The notes under the pieces: generated by a model | Told to the model about the DNA's origin: nothing | The model's input: only the letters and a program-made list of their open reading frames with translations | Databases searched by the model: none | Position numbers and translations under genes: made by a program | Shown: piece by piece, positions 16,987 through 25,700 of the stretch | Numbering within the stretch: position 1 is the first letter of the stretch | How the letters are laid out: each line of letters opens with the position of its first letter | Assembly (NCBI RefSeq): GCF_009852415.1 | Contig: NZ_WOXS01000002.1 | Coordinates: 1,488,001-1,552,000, forward strand | DNA: 64,000 nt | Direction: 5' to 3' | Source of the DNA: Streptomyces sp. Tu 3180 | GTDB lineage: Bacteria > Actinomycetota > Actinomycetes > Streptomycetales > Streptomycetaceae

Positions 16987-17940
16987 TCACGCCTCTCCGC
17001 TCACCTCGCGCCCCTCCGTCCCGTGCTCCCGCCCGGCCCCGCGCACGTTCTCCCCGGCCTCGCGCAGCGCCCGCACCGCCGCGCGGACCGAGGGGCGGCG
17101 GTCGCCGTCCGCGCGCCAGACGACGAACACGTGCCGCCGCATGCGCTGCCTGAGCGGAAGGGTCACCACCCCGTCGGGCAGCGGGTCGCGGCCGAGCAGC
17201 GGGGCGATGCAGACGCCGAGCCCCGCGGCGACCAGGGCGAGCTGGGTGTGGCTCTCGGCGGCGCGGTGGGCGACGATCGGCTCGATGCCCTTGGAGCGCA
17301 GCGTGAACATCAGCCACTCGTGGCAGAACTCGCCCTCGCCCCAGGTGATCCACTCGTCCTCGGCGAACTCGGCGAGGTCCGCCTCCTCGCGGCCGGCGAG
17401 CCGGTGGCCGGCCGGGAGGGCCACGTCGGCCGGGTCGTCCAGGATGAGCGCCTTGACCAGGCCGTCGGGCAGCGGCATCGGCTTGTTGTACCAGTCGAGC
17501 ACCACCGCGAGGTCGAGGTCCCCGCGCACCACCCCCGCGATGCCCCGCTCCGGTTCCAGCTCGCGGGAGCGCACGCGCAGCGCGGGATGCCTCCGGCGCA
17601 GGTCCGCGAGCGCCACGGGGAACAGTCCCCGCGCGGCGGTCGGGAACGCCGAGACGCGCAGCTCGCCGGCGACCTGACCGCGCTGCGCCTCCAGGTCGGA
17701 CTGGGCGAGCTCCACCTGGGACAGGATGCGCGCGGCGTGCTCGGCGAGCAGCCGGCCCGCGTCCGTGAGCCGGACGCCCCGCCCGTTCCTGGCGAGCAGC
17801 TGCTGGCCGACCTCGCGCTCCAGCTTGGACATCTGCTGCGAGACGGCCGAGGTCGTGATGTGCAGGCCCTCGGCCGCGCCGCTGACCGAGCCGTGCCGGG
17901 CGAGGGCGTCGAGGGTGCGCAGGCGCTCCAGGTTCAACAT
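16987..17940 (-). CDS. LysR family transcriptional regulator
   Basis: A 317-aa LysR regulator with the N-terminal winged helix-turn-helix (residues 1-60, SVSGAAEGLHITTSAVSQQMSKLE) and a periplasmic-binding-fold effector domain. It is divergent from an EamA exporter with a 74-bp gap holding a dyad, so it probably controls that exporter in response to the exported metabolite. Confidence 0.92.
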   Translation of the reverse strand: MLNLERLRTLDALARHGSVSGAAEGLHITTSAVSQQMSKLEREVGQQLLARNGRGVRLTDAGRLLAEHAARILSQVELAQSDLEAQRGQVAGELRVSAFPTAARGLFPVALADLRRRHPALRVRSRELEPERGIAGVVRGDLDLAVVLDWYNKPMPLPDGLVKALILDDPADVALPAGHRLAGREEADLAEFAEDEWITWGEGEFCHEWLMFTLRSKGIEPIVAHRAAESHTQLALVAAGLGVCIAPLLGRDPLPDGVVTLPLRQRMRRHVFVVWRADGDRRPSVRAAVRALREAGENVRGAGREHGTEGREVSGEA

Positions 17941-17953
17941 GTAAGCGATGCTA

Positions 17954-17977
17954 CGAGATATCGGGTGCGAAATCTCG
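17954..17977. promoter_or_regulatory. LysR-type dyad between lysR and eamA
   Basis: CGAGAT (17954-17959) and ATCTCG (17972-17977) form an inverted repeat with a 12-bp spacer. A direct repeat TGCTACG at 17949-17955 and 17982-17988, 33 bp apart, flanks it. Both fit binding by an oligomeric LysR protein on one DNA face. Confidence 0.6.
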
Positions 17978-18014
17978 ATTGTGCTACGCGATCGTCTCCA
18001 GCATCGTTGCGTGC

Positions 18015-18962
18015 ATGAGCAGCCTCACCGCGACCACCACCACGCCGGATCAGGCCGGCCCCGCCCCGGAGAGCCCCCGTCCCCGCCTGGACTGGCGGCT
18101 CCGCTTCGGCCTGCTGTCCCTGATCTGGGGCTTCAGCTTCCTCCTCATCAAGGTCGGCACCCAGGGCTACGCCCCCTTCCAGGTCACGCTCGGCCGGCTG
18201 GCCTTCGGGACCGCCGTGCTCGCGGTCGCGATGGCGGTACGGCGGGAGGGGCTGCCGCGCGGTGCGCGCACCTGGGGTCATCTCGCGGTCGCCGGTTTCC
18301 TGCTCAACGCGCTGCCCTTCTCGCTGTTCGCGTTCGCGGAGCTCACCATCCCGTCCACGCTGGCGGGCATCTGCAACGCGACCTCGCCGCTGTGGGGCAT
18401 GGCCCTGTCCCTGGTCGCCCTCTCCGAGGACCGCCCGACCCGGGTGCGGGTGGCGGGGCTGGGCCTGGGCTTCCTCGGGGTGCTGACCGTGCTGGGCGCC
18501 TGGCAGGGCTTCGAGGGCCTGGACGCCCGGGGCACGGCGCTGGCCCTGCTGGCCTCGCTGAGCTACCCCGTCGGCTGGATCTACGTCCGCCGCACCCTGG
18601 CGGGCAGCAGCCACTCGAACCTGTCCCTGACCGGCGGCCAGCTGCTCCTCGCCACCCTCCAACTGGCCGTGGTGACACCGTTGTTCACGACGATGCCGAC
18701 CGACTTCGCCGTCGGGCCGCTGCTGGCGGTCGCGGCGCTGGGGACGCTGGGCACGGGTCTGGCGGTGCTCATCCAGTACGGCCTGGTCGCCGAGGTCGGT
18801 CCGACGACCGGCCAGATGGTCACCTACTTCGTCCCGGTGATCGCCGCCGCGGCGGGCATCGCGCTCCTCGGCGAGACGCTGACCTGGTCGACACCGGTGG
18901 GTGCGGTGATCGTGCTGGCGGGCGCGGCGCTCACGCAGGCCGGGCCGAGGAGGCCGCGGTGA
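18015..18962 (+). CDS. EamA/DMT family exporter
   Basis: A 315-aa ten-helix drug/metabolite transporter with two EamA repeats (the second ends AGIALLGETLTWSTPVGAVIVL). Such proteins export amino acids, nucleosides or small metabolites. ATG at 18015 is 7 nt after CATCGT, a possible leaderless arrangement. Divergent from lysR. Confidence 0.88.
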   Translation: MSSLTATTTTPDQAGPAPESPRPRLDWRLRFGLLSLIWGFSFLLIKVGTQGYAPFQVTLGRLAFGTAVLAVAMAVRREGLPRGARTWGHLAVAGFLLNALPFSLFAFAELTIPSTLAGICNATSPLWGMALSLVALSEDRPTRVRVAGLGLGFLGVLTVLGAWQGFEGLDARGTALALLASLSYPVGWIYVRRTLAGSSHSNLSLTGGQLLLATLQLAVVTPLFTTMPTDFAVGPLLAVAALGTLGTGLAVLIQYGLVAEVGPTTGQMVTYFVPVIAAAAGIALLGETLTWSTPVGAVIVLAGAALTQAGPRRPR

Positions 18963-18996
18963 CCGCGGCCCGCCCCGCACCCCCGCCCGACGGCTC

Positions 18997-20334
18997 CTAG
19001 ACGTACGTCCTCGCCGGCTCCCCGGCCGGCCCGAGCGCGGTGGCGATCGCCTCGCCCAGGAGCTCGGTCTCGTCCTCGGTGAGCGTGGAGACGGTGACGC
19101 GGATGCCCGGCGGCGCGCTCATCCGGAAGCGGGCGCCGGGGGCCACCGCCCAGCCGGCGTGCAGCAGCCGGGCGACGGCGCCGGTCTCGTCCGGGACGGG
19201 CACCCACACGTTCATGCCGCTGCGCCCGTGCGCCGCGATCCCGCGCCGGGCCAGCGCCCCGATCAGCGCGTCCCGGCGCCGTCCGTACGCCGCCGCCACG
19301 GCCGCCGGGTCCACCGCGCCGTCGGCCCACAGCCGCACCACCGCGCGCTGGAGGGTCCTGCTGACCCAGCCGGGCCCGAGGCGCTGGCGTCCGCGCACCC
19401 GGTCGAGCGTGACGGTGTCCCCGGTGAGCACCGCGAGCCGCAGGTCGGGGCCGTACGCCTTGGCCTCCGAGCGCACGAAGGCCCAGCTGCGGGTGGTGCC
19501 GGCGAGGGGGTGCAGCGGGAGGTCGACGATGTGGTGGCCGTGGTCGTCCTCGACCAGCAGCGTCTCCGGGTGGCCGGCCAGCACCGACCGCAGGGCACGC
19601 GCGCGTGCGGCGCTCAGTGCGGCACCGGTCGGGTTCTGCGCGCGGTCCGTGACGATCAGCGCCCGGGCCCCGCCCGCCAGGGCGCGCCGCACGTCGTCGG
19701 GGAGCGGCCCGTCGTCGTCGACCCCGACGGGGACGGTGCGCAGCCCGAGCGCCGGGACCAGGTCCAGCACGCTCCCCCATCCGGGGTCCTCCACGGCGAC
19801 GGCGTCCCCGGGTCTGAGGTGCGCCGCGAGCACCCGCTCCAGGGCGTCCAGCGCGCCGGAGGTGACGGCGACGGGCCCGTCCGGGACCCCGTCGGCGTCC
19901 AGTCCGGCCCGTGCGAGGCGGGCGAGTCCGGGCTCCACCGGGGAGCACCCGTAGAGCACGGGCTCCCGGTCGCCGAGCCCGGCCGCCGCGGCGAACGCCC
20001 CGGCCAGCGGGGGCAGCAGCGCGGGGTCCGGGTTGCCGTCGGACACGTCCCGCACGCCCTCCGGCACCTCCAGCCGGACCGCGTCGCGCGCCGTGGTGGC
20101 CGGCTTGGGCCGCACCCTGCTCCCCCGCCGGCCCGCGGTCTCGATGACCCCGCGCTCCCGCAGGGTCCGGTACGCGGCAGCGACGGTGTTCGGGTTCACC
20201 CCCAGCCGCTCCGCCAACTCCCGCATGGGGGGCAGCAGTTCGCCGGGGGACAGCACCCCCTCCCCCACCGCGCGCTCGATGCTCGCGGAAATCTCCGCCG
20301 CACGCCGCCCACTGATCCGATATTCTCCTAGCAC
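18997..20334 (-). CDS. MocR-type regulator (GntR HTH fused to aminotransferase fold)
   Basis: A 445-aa protein with an N-terminal GntR winged helix (residues 5-75, LPPMRELAERLGVNPNTVAAAYRTL) and a class I aminotransferase-like domain that binds PLP; AFVRSEAKAYGP carries the candidate Schiff-base Lys and DRAQNPTG the Asn/Pro turn. MocR proteins usually control vitamin B6 or amino-acid genes. It is divergent from a flavin-binding PNP-oxidase-like gene. GTG at 20334 lies 7 nt after CATAAT on this strand with no ribosome site, so it is probably leaderless. Confidence 0.9.
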   Translation of the reverse strand: MLGEYRISGRRAAEISASIERAVGEGVLSPGELLPPMRELAERLGVNPNTVAAAYRTLRERGVIETAGRRGSRVRPKPATTARDAVRLEVPEGVRDVSDGNPDPALLPPLAGAFAAAAGLGDREPVLYGCSPVEPGLARLARAGLDADGVPDGPVAVTSGALDALERVLAAHLRPGDAVAVEDPGWGSVLDLVPALGLRTVPVGVDDDGPLPDDVRRALAGGARALIVTDRAQNPTGAALSAARARALRSVLAGHPETLLVEDDHGHHIVDLPLHPLAGTTRSWAFVRSEAKAYGPDLRLAVLTGDTVTLDRVRGRQRLGPGWVSRTLQRAVVRLWADGAVDPAAVAAAYGRRRDALIGALARRGIAAHGRSGMNVWVPVPDETGAVARLLHAGWAVAPGARFRMSAPPGIRVTVSTLTEDETELLGEAIATALGPAGEPARTYV

Positions 20335-20337
20335 AAA

Positions 20338-20357
20338 GCATATTATGCACTAGTGCA
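20338..20357. promoter_or_regulatory. overlapping promoters and palindromes between mocR and the oxidase gene
   Basis: A perfect 12-bp palindrome TGCACTAGTGCA (20346-20357) adjoins a near-palindrome GCATATTATGC (20338-20348). The latter contains TATTAT (20341-20346), a good -10 for the rightward gene, and reads CATAAT on the minus strand as the -10 for mocR. Regulator binding here would cover both promoters. Confidence 0.65.
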
Positions 20358-20369
20358 ATGGAGAGCGCC

Positions 20370-21053
20370 ATGCAGGGGACCCGGCCGCCGCAGCAGCCCG
20401 CCACCGCCTACCCGCCCACCGGGCGCACCGTCCCCACCCGTTCGCCCGACCGGGCCGCGTACGACAAGGAACTGGTGCACGCGATACTCGACGAGGGCTA
20501 CGTCTGCCACCTCGGCTTCGTCCGCGACGGCGCCCCGGTGGTGCTGCCCACGCTGTACTGCCGGGTCGGCGAGCGGCTCTACGTGCACGGTTCGACCGGC
20601 TCGCGCCCCCTGCGCGCGGCGGGCCGGGCCGACGCCGGCCTCCCGGTCTGCCTGACCGTCACCCACGTCGACGGGCTGGTGCTGGCCCGCTCGGCCTTCC
20701 ACCACTCGGTCAACTACCGCTCCGTGGTGGTGCACGGCCTCGCGCACGACGTGACCGACCCCGAGGAGAAGCGCCGGGCCCTCGACGCCCTGGTCGACCA
20801 CGTCGTCCCGGGCCGCGCCGCCGACTCCCGCCCGGCCGACAAGAAGGAGCTGGCCGCCACCGCGGTGATCCGCCTCGACCTCGACGAGGTCTCCGCCAAG
20901 CTCCGCACCGGCGGCGTCAACGACGAGCCCGAGGACCTCGCCCTGCCCCACTGGGCCGGCGTCGTCCCGCTGCGCAAGGGCTACGACGCCCCGGTCCCCG
21001 ACCCCGGCCTGGCCCCCGGCACCGCGCTGCCCGCCTACCTGGCGGCCCTGTGA
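20370..21053 (+). CDS. PNP-oxidase-like flavin-binding protein
   Basis: A 227-aa split-barrel protein (GYVCHLGFVRDGAPVVLPTLYCRVGERLYVHG) of the pyridoxamine 5'-phosphate oxidase-like group, close to nitroimidazole-resistance-type proteins. ATG 20370 is preferred to ATG 20358 because GGAGAG precedes it by 6-7 nt. It shares its control region with the divergent MocR gene, so B6-vitamer control is likely, but its substrate is not known. Confidence 0.85.
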   Translation: MQGTRPPQQPATAYPPTGRTVPTRSPDRAAYDKELVHAILDEGYVCHLGFVRDGAPVVLPTLYCRVGERLYVHGSTGSRPLRAAGRADAGLPVCLTVTHVDGLVLARSAFHHSVNYRSVVVHGLAHDVTDPEEKRRALDALVDHVVPGRAADSRPADKKELAATAVIRLDLDEVSAKLRTGGVNDEPEDLALPHWAGVVPLRKGYDAPVPDPGLAPGTALPAYLAAL

Positions 21054-21054
21054 T

Positions 21055-21474
21055 GCCGGTCCACCCCCGGGACCGCCCCGCGACGACGCCGAGTGGCAGG
21101 AGTGGCCGGCCGCGCACGGCTTCGGGCAGCCGGCGGTCAACGGCCCACCGGGCGAACCGTCCTGCGTCCGGCCCCTCCCCCTCGCCCACGACGCCGGACG
21201 CGGCGAGGCGGTCACCCACCCGGCCCGGGCCGGCCACTTCCAGCCGGAGGGCGGCTCCGCGCGGGCGGCGGTGGGAGAGGCCCCGTACGGGGGGCTGCCG
21301 TCCGGCATCCGCGGACCGCGGCTCGGGGTGACGGGCGCGCGGGCGAAGTCCGAGTACGCGGGCAAGCGGTCGGCGGCGGCGCGGGACCGGATCACGGCCG
21401 GGCCGGCGGACCGGGGCGGCGCGCGTGACGCGGCGGTCCGCGGGCACGTCCCGCGCCGGCGGCGGACCCGGTCC
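21055..21474 (+). pseudogene. FMN-binding negative regulator (PaiB-like), decayed
   Basis: After a start at 21055 (MPVHPRDRP) the frame shifts by one base near 21083, then reads DDAEWQEWPAAHGFGQPAVNG and on to EAVTHPARA, jumps directly to GHFQPEGGSARAAVGEAPYG, and ends with RAKSEYAGKRSAAARDRI and RDAAVRGHVPRR. The N-terminal and C-terminal thirds match FMN-binding negative transcriptional regulators as I remember them; the middle (about 90 residues) is missing. It directly follows the oxidase-like gene, which it may once have accompanied. Confidence 0.7.
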
Positions 21475-21509
21475 CGAGGGGGCCCGCCCGTTGGGGGCGG
21501 GCCCCCTCG
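21475..21509. terminator. strong bidirectional hairpin
   Basis: A perfect 15-bp stem (CGAGGGGGCCCGCCC with its complement at 21495-21509) and a 5-nt loop, between the pseudogene and the converging EamA gene. Confidence 0.85.
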
Positions 21510-21512
21510 CCG

Positions 21513-22469
21513 TCACGCCGGCACCGCCTCCTCCCGCGCACCGCGGGTCCGCGCGTCGCGCGCCTCGCCCACCGCGAGCCCGGCGACCGAGCCGAGCATC
21601 AGCAGGGTGCCGACCAGGGTGGCCGCCGTGAGCCGCTCACCGAGCAGGACGACCGCGAGCACCGCCGCGCTCACCGGCTCCAGCAGCATGATCACGGACA
21701 CGGTGGCCGACCGCACGACGGCCGCGCCCGCGAAGTAGAGGCCGTAGGCGAGCGCCGTGGGGACGGTGGCGACGTACGCCAGGAGGCACAGGAGCGTGCC
21801 GGGTGCGTCGGTGGCCGGCACCAGGCCCTCCACGGCGGCGAACGGCAGCAGCAGCACGCTGGTGACGGCGAACGCCCCGACGGTCGTGCCGGAGGCGTCC
21901 GTCCCGCCGTCGCGTCCCCAGCGGCGGGTGAGCAGCGTCATCGCCGAGTATCCGGCCGCGGAGGCCAGCGCGAGCAGGACGCCCCACGGGTCCACGGTCG
22001 TCCCGCCGCCGCCCAGGACGAGCACGACGAGTCCGGCGAGCGCGCCCACGACGGCGGCCAGACCGCCGCCTCCCAGCCGCTCCCCCAGGACCGCCCGCGC
22101 GCCGAGCGCGATGAGCACGGGTCCGGCGCCGAGGGTGACGACGGTGGCCACGGCGAGCCCCGTGGCGGAGACGGCCGCGAAGTAGGCCGTCTGGAAGACG
22201 GCGAGCCCCGCCCCGGTGGCCACCGCCCGCAGCACCCGGCGGCCGAGCGGCACGGGCCGGGCGGTCCGGGCGCGCGGGAGCACCAGCCGGGCGGCGGACA
22301 GCAGCAGGAGCCCGCCCGCGCAGCGCCAGAAGGACAGGGTGACGGGCCCCATGTCGCTGGTCAGGTAGACCAGCGAGGCGGCCGCGCCCGCGGTGCCCCA
22401 GGCGGCACCGGCGACGATCAGGTAGAGCAGGCCTCGCCCGACGGGCAGGCCGGAGACGGCGTTCGGCAC
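21513..22469 (-). CDS. EamA/DMT family transporter
   Basis: A 318-aa ten-helix exporter with two EamA repeats ([16 protein letters not shown] first, [19 protein letters not shown] at the repeat end, [25 protein letters not shown] second). GTG at 22469 has GGAGAG 5 nt upstream; the frame upstream is a shadow. A second EamA gene follows upstream on the same strand. Substrate unknown. Confidence 0.88.
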   Translation of the reverse strand: MPNAVSGLPVGRGLLYLIVAGAAWGTAGAAASLVYLTSDMGPVTLSFWRCAGGLLLLSAARLVLPRARTARPVPLGRRVLRAVATGAGLAVFQTAYFAAVSATGLAVATVVTLGAGPVLIALGARAVLGERLGGGGLAAVVGALAGLVVLVLGGGGTTVDPWGVLLALASAAGYSAMTLLTRRWGRDGGTDASGTTVGAFAVTSVLLLPFAAVEGLVPATDAPGTLLCLLAYVATVPTALAYGLYFAGAAVVRSATVSVIMLLEPVSAAVLAVVLLGERLTAATLVGTLLMLGSVAGLAVGEARDARTRGAREEAVPA

Positions 22470-22691
22470 GTGTTCTCTCCGCAGATGCGCGCACCACGCA
22501 CGGCGCCGTGGTGCGGAAGGAAGGGACCCCGGGGGGTCCGGGCCCTCACGGGGCCGGGGCGGCGGGGTCCGCGGGCTTCCGTCCGCGGGCAGCACCGTCA
22601 CGCCCGGCGACGTGCCGGGCGGATACCGGAGGGCCCGCCTCAGGCGGCCGGGGGCGGAAGAACGAGTGCGTGCGCGTACATGATCAGCACC

Positions 22692-23690
22692 CTATGCGGC
22701 CGTTCCCGGCGTGGACAACTCCTTCTCGGGCCCACCGCTCGCCACCGGCCGGCCGGAGCCCTTCGCCGGTGCCGAGGACTGGGCGACGAAGGCGCCCGTC
22801 AGCACGACCGCGCCGCCCACGATCTGCGGCGCCGACAGGTGCTCACCGAGCAGGACCCAGGCCAGGACGGTGGCGATGACCGCCTCGAGGCAGGCCACGA
22901 CCCCCGCGACCTGCGGCGAGAGCCGGCGCACCGAGAGCACCCCGGTGACGTACGCGACGACCGTGGCGACCAGGACGATCCACGCCAGGAGCACGAGGGC
23001 GGCGACCGGAGTGCCGTTCATCTCGGTGCTGCCCGCGAGCACGGACCAGTCCATGGACCAGGGGCGGGCGACGACGGTCAGGACGGCGGCGCCGACGAGC
23101 AGGCCGTAGGCGATCACGCCGAGCGGGTCGGGGGTCACGTCGCCGGCGTCGCTGCCCTGGTCGGACAGGACGAAGTAGCCGACCTGGCAGCAGGCGGCGC
23201 CGAGCGCGAGCAGCAGCCCGAGGGCGTCGAAGCCCAGGCCCGACCACACCTCCACGACGCAGGCGAGCCCGCCCACCGCCAGGACCACGCCGACCGCGGC
23301 GGCCCGGGTCACCGGTCGCCGCTGCACGAACCGCACCCAGCCGAGGACGAGCGCGGGCGCCAGGTACTCGACCAGCAGCGCGACACCCACGGGGATGCGG
23401 GACAGGGCGGCGAAGTAGCAGGCCTGGACACCGGCCACGGCGAACAGGCCGAACCCGGCGAGCAGCCCCGGACGGCGGCGCAGCAGTCCCCGGTGGCGCA
23501 CCGCCAGCGGCAGCATGACGAGCGCCGCGCCCGCCACCCGCAGCCACACCACGTGGAGCGGGTCCAGACCCGCCTCGATCAGCGGCTTGGCCGCGACACC
23601 GGATCCCCCGAAGGCCACCGCGGACAGCAGCGCGAGGCCGAGCCCGACGCCTTTGCCGTGAGTGCCCCGGGTACTGACAGAGGTATGCAC
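22692..23690 (-). CDS. EamA/DMT family transporter
   Basis: A 332-aa ten-helix transporter of the EamA group (VAFGGSGVAAKPLIEAGLDPL, repeat ends at VEYLAPALVLGWVRFV and ACLEAVIATVLAWVLLGEHL), resembling RhtA-type threonine/homoserine exporters. The start is uncertain: GTG codons at 23690 and 23696 both lack a ribosome site. Another EamA gene lies downstream 222 bp away; together they may be a duplicated pair, though they are not very alike in sequence. Confidence 0.85.
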   Translation of the reverse strand: MHTSVSTRGTHGKGVGLGLALLSAVAFGGSGVAAKPLIEAGLDPLHVVWLRVAGAALVMLPLAVRHRGLLRRRPGLLAGFGLFAVAGVQACYFAALSRIPVGVALLVEYLAPALVLGWVRFVQRRPVTRAAAVGVVLAVGGLACVVEVWSGLGFDALGLLLALGAACCQVGYFVLSDQGSDAGDVTPDPLGVIAYGLLVGAAVLTVVARPWSMDWSVLAGSTEMNGTPVAALVLLAWIVLVATVVAYVTGVLSVRRLSPQVAGVVACLEAVIATVLAWVLLGEHLSAPQIVGGAVVLTGAFVAQSSAPAKGSGRPVASGGPEKELSTPGTAA

Positions 23691-23776
23691 CGGCACATGA
23701 TGACAGGCGCCGACAGGAGCGTCATCCCCTGTGGCACCTGTCTCATCGATCGGACGGCGCGGCGGCCCCCGGTCGT

Positions 23777-24364
23777 TCAGTGAGCCGCGTCGCCGTCCTC
23801 GACGGCGTACCGCCCGGGCCGTGCGCCGCACTGTCCGCCGGTCCGCGCCTCGATCCGGTCGAGCAGCCGCGGGGGATCGACACCGGCGCGTCCGAGCACC
23901 TCGACGGCCCGCGCCCGCGGGTCCACGACGATCGCCGCGAGCAGGTCCACCCCGCGCGCCGGGCCGTCGCCGCGCCGGGCGGCGCGCTCGTGGGCGCGCT
24001 CCATGCAGGCCGCGGCCAGCGGCGAGAAGCCCGCGGCCTCCGCGGCCGCGGGCACGCCGCCGGAGTCCTCGACGCCGCTCTGCCAGCGCAGGCCGTAGCC
24101 GATGCTGCGCTGGACCAGGTAGCCGAGCAGCCGGGCGGTGTGCGGGCCCTCGCCGAAGAGGGCCCCCACCTCGGCGTCGGACTCCAGGAGCGAGTGCAGC
24201 AGGTGGGCGGTGTCGATCTGGCGGTCCCCGTCCCGGACCGCCCTGCGGCGGGCACCGGCGACCACCGCCGCCAGTTCGGCGCTGAGTCTGGCATCGTTGT
24301 CCGGGCGGTGGATTCCCTGCTCTCGGTGCTCATGGGCCGACTGCCGTGGGATACGGGGTTGCAC
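23777..24364 (-). CDS. Clp N-terminal domain protein
   Basis: About 195 aa with tandem Clp-N-type helical repeats: RRRAVRDGDRQIDTAHLLHSLLESDAEVG, then ACMERAHERAARRGDGPARGVDLLAAIVVDP. No ATPase module follows, so it is a stand-alone Clp-N protein, possibly a substrate adaptor. The start is a problem: the natural-looking ATG (MSTES, about 24330) is out of frame by one base with the conserved EHREQGIHRPDNDARL region, and the in-frame GTG at 24364 has a poor ribosome site. A one-base deletion just after the ATG is possible. Confidence 0.7.
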   Translation of the reverse strand: MQPRIPRQSAHEHREQGIHRPDNDARLSAELAAVVAGARRRAVRDGDRQIDTAHLLHSLLESDAEVGALFGEGPHTARLLGYLVQRSIGYGLRWQSGVEDSGGVPAAAEAAGFSPLAAACMERAHERAARRGDGPARGVDLLAAIVVDPRARAVEVLGRAGVDPPRLLDRIEARTGGQCGARPGRYAVEDGDAAH

Positions 24365-24377
24365 ACCCCCCACCCCA

Positions 24378-24488
24378 TCAGTCCCGCCGGGCCGGGGCAT
24401 CCCCGGCGGGAAGCATTTCCGCGTCCCACGGGAAGTGGACCCCGCGGACCGCAATCTCCTCCTTGCGGAGGAGATCAGGGCGTTTCAC
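24378..24488 (-). CDS. possible small protein between padR and the Clp-N gene
   Basis: Reading from GTG 24488, 36 codons give KRPDLLRKEEIAVRGVHFPW and a short tail. Second-position composition looks coding, though third positions (about 83% GC) are less biased than in the neighbours. A perfect 9-bp hairpin (24454-24475) lies inside. It would fall in an operon padR, this ORF, Clp-N gene. I do not recognise the product and it may not be real. Confidence 0.35.
   Translation of the reverse strand: MKRPDLLRKEEIAVRGVHFPWDAEMLPAGDAPARRD
24454..24475. other. 9-bp perfect hairpin
   Basis: ATCTCCTCC-TTGC-GGAGGAGAT. On the minus strand it reads AAGGAGGAGAT and could sequester a ribosome-binding-like sequence, or act as an attenuator between padR and the Clp-N gene. 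Confidence 0.45.
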
Positions 24489-24652
24489 CCCGAGGGGCGC
24501 GCGCCGTCCCGCCCCGCGCCCCCGCGACCCGCCCGGCGCCCGGTCCCGCTCCGCCTCGTCGGCCGCCCTGACGTCCCCACGGCCGCGGACGGCCCGCAAC
24601 GGCGGAGCCCGGTGCGGGCGTGCGCACGCACCGGGCCCGGGACCCACCGCGG

Positions 24653-25282
24653 TCAGTCCTCGTCGGCGAGGATCAGGTACAGCTTCTTGCGGGCCTCGTT
24701 GATGACGGCGAGCGCCTTGTCCCGCTGCTCCTTGCTGCCGGTCTTCCAGACCTGCCCGAAGGCCTCCATCAGCCCGAAGCCGGCCTGCCGGATCTCGCCC
24801 AGCGCCTCCCAGTCGACCCCGCGGGAGGCCTCCTCCCAGGGCGCCTCGGGGCCGCCGTCGGCCGCCGCGCGGCCGTCGGCGGTGAGCGAGAACAGCTTCT
24901 TGCCGCCGTCCGTCTCACTGGTGATCAGCCCCTCGTCCTCCAGCAGCTGGAGGGTGGGGTACACCGAGCCGGGGCTGGGCTTCCACGCCCCGCCGCTGCG
25001 CTCGGCGATCTCCTGGATCATCTCGTAGCCGTGCATGGGCCGGTCCTTCAGCAGGGCCAGGATCGAGGCCCGTACGTCACCGCGCCGCGCCCTTCCCCTG
25101 GGGCCGCCGCGTCCTCGTCCGCCCCAGGGGCCGTGTCCGAACCCCGGACCGAACGGGCCGCCGTGACCACCGGGGCCGCCCGGACCGAAGGGCCCGAAGG
25201 CCGCGCGCAGCCTCTCGAAGTCGCCCTGGCCGCCGCGCGGGCCGCCGTGACCGTGTCCGTGCTCGAAACCGTGGGTGCGCAT
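24653..25282 (-). CDS. PadR family transcriptional regulator
   Basis: A 209-aa PadR regulator. The first 70 residues are a flexible Gly/His/Pro-rich tail (GHGHGG, GGPGGHGGPFGPG) that may bind metal; the winged helix follows (ILALLKDRPMHGYEMIQEIAERSGGAWKPSPGSVYPTLQLLEDEGLI), then a C-terminal dimerisation helix. ATG at 25282 has GGAG 8 nt upstream and is preferred to upstream GTGs. A CGATATATCG palindrome in its promoter suggests autoregulation. Confidence 0.9.
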   Translation of the reverse strand: MRTHGFEHGHGHGGPRGGQGDFERLRAAFGPFGPGGPGGHGGPFGPGFGHGPWGGRGRGGPRGRARRGDVRASILALLKDRPMHGYEMIQEIAERSGGAWKPSPGSVYPTLQLLEDEGLITSETDGGKKLFSLTADGRAAADGGPEAPWEEASRGVDWEALGEIRQAGFGLMEAFGQVWKTGSKEQRDKALAVINEARKKLYLILADED

Positions 25283-25325
25283 CGCCACCACTCCATTCCA
25301 TCATTGATCTGTCGCGATGCTTCAA

Positions 25326-25335
25326 CGATATATCG
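25326..25335. promoter_or_regulatory. palindromic operator upstream of padR
   Basis: CGATATATCG, a 10-bp perfect palindrome and AT-rich for this genome, 44 bp before the padR start. Likely the autoregulatory PadR site. The rest of the 328-bp gap to 25610 holds no recognisable gene. Confidence 0.6.
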
Positions 25336-25610
25336 AAAGCGGAGAGGTGGCAATCCCCCGACGATCCCCTCGTCCCCGCCCCGTCCTTGTCGGCCCGGCC
25401 CCTGCTCCCGGACGACCCGGCCCTCCCCGCGCGACGTGAGGGTCCGCTGTCCGCGGTGTGCCCCGGCGCGCCCCACTACCGCCCCTGCCGGAAGCGGCCG
25501 GGAGCGGGGGCCGAAAAGGGTTTGCGCGCAGGGCCGCGGACGGATACACGTTGTGGCCGGACCCCTGCCACGAAGGCGGGGGGCACGACGACGAGAGGAG
25601 GGGCGAACCG

Positions 25611-25664
25611 ATGATCACCGTGATCACCGCGCTCGTGTCCTCCGGGAGCGCGGACCGCGTCTGA
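25611..25664 (+). CDS. possible 17-codon leader ORF before the GNAT gene
   Basis: ATG at 25611 follows a good AGAGGAGGGG ribosome site and encodes MITVITALVSSGSADRV before a TGA at 25662. It ends 36 nt before the GNAT start. It could be a leader peptide or chance. Confidence 0.3.
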   Translation: MITVITALVSSGSADRV

Positions 25665-25700
25665 CCCCGGAGCGGACGGGCACCTTCACCGGAGCGTGCC

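Noticed and set aside
22470..23783. A 437-codon plus-strand ORF
   Set aside because: Antisense to an EamA transporter with ten clear membrane helices.
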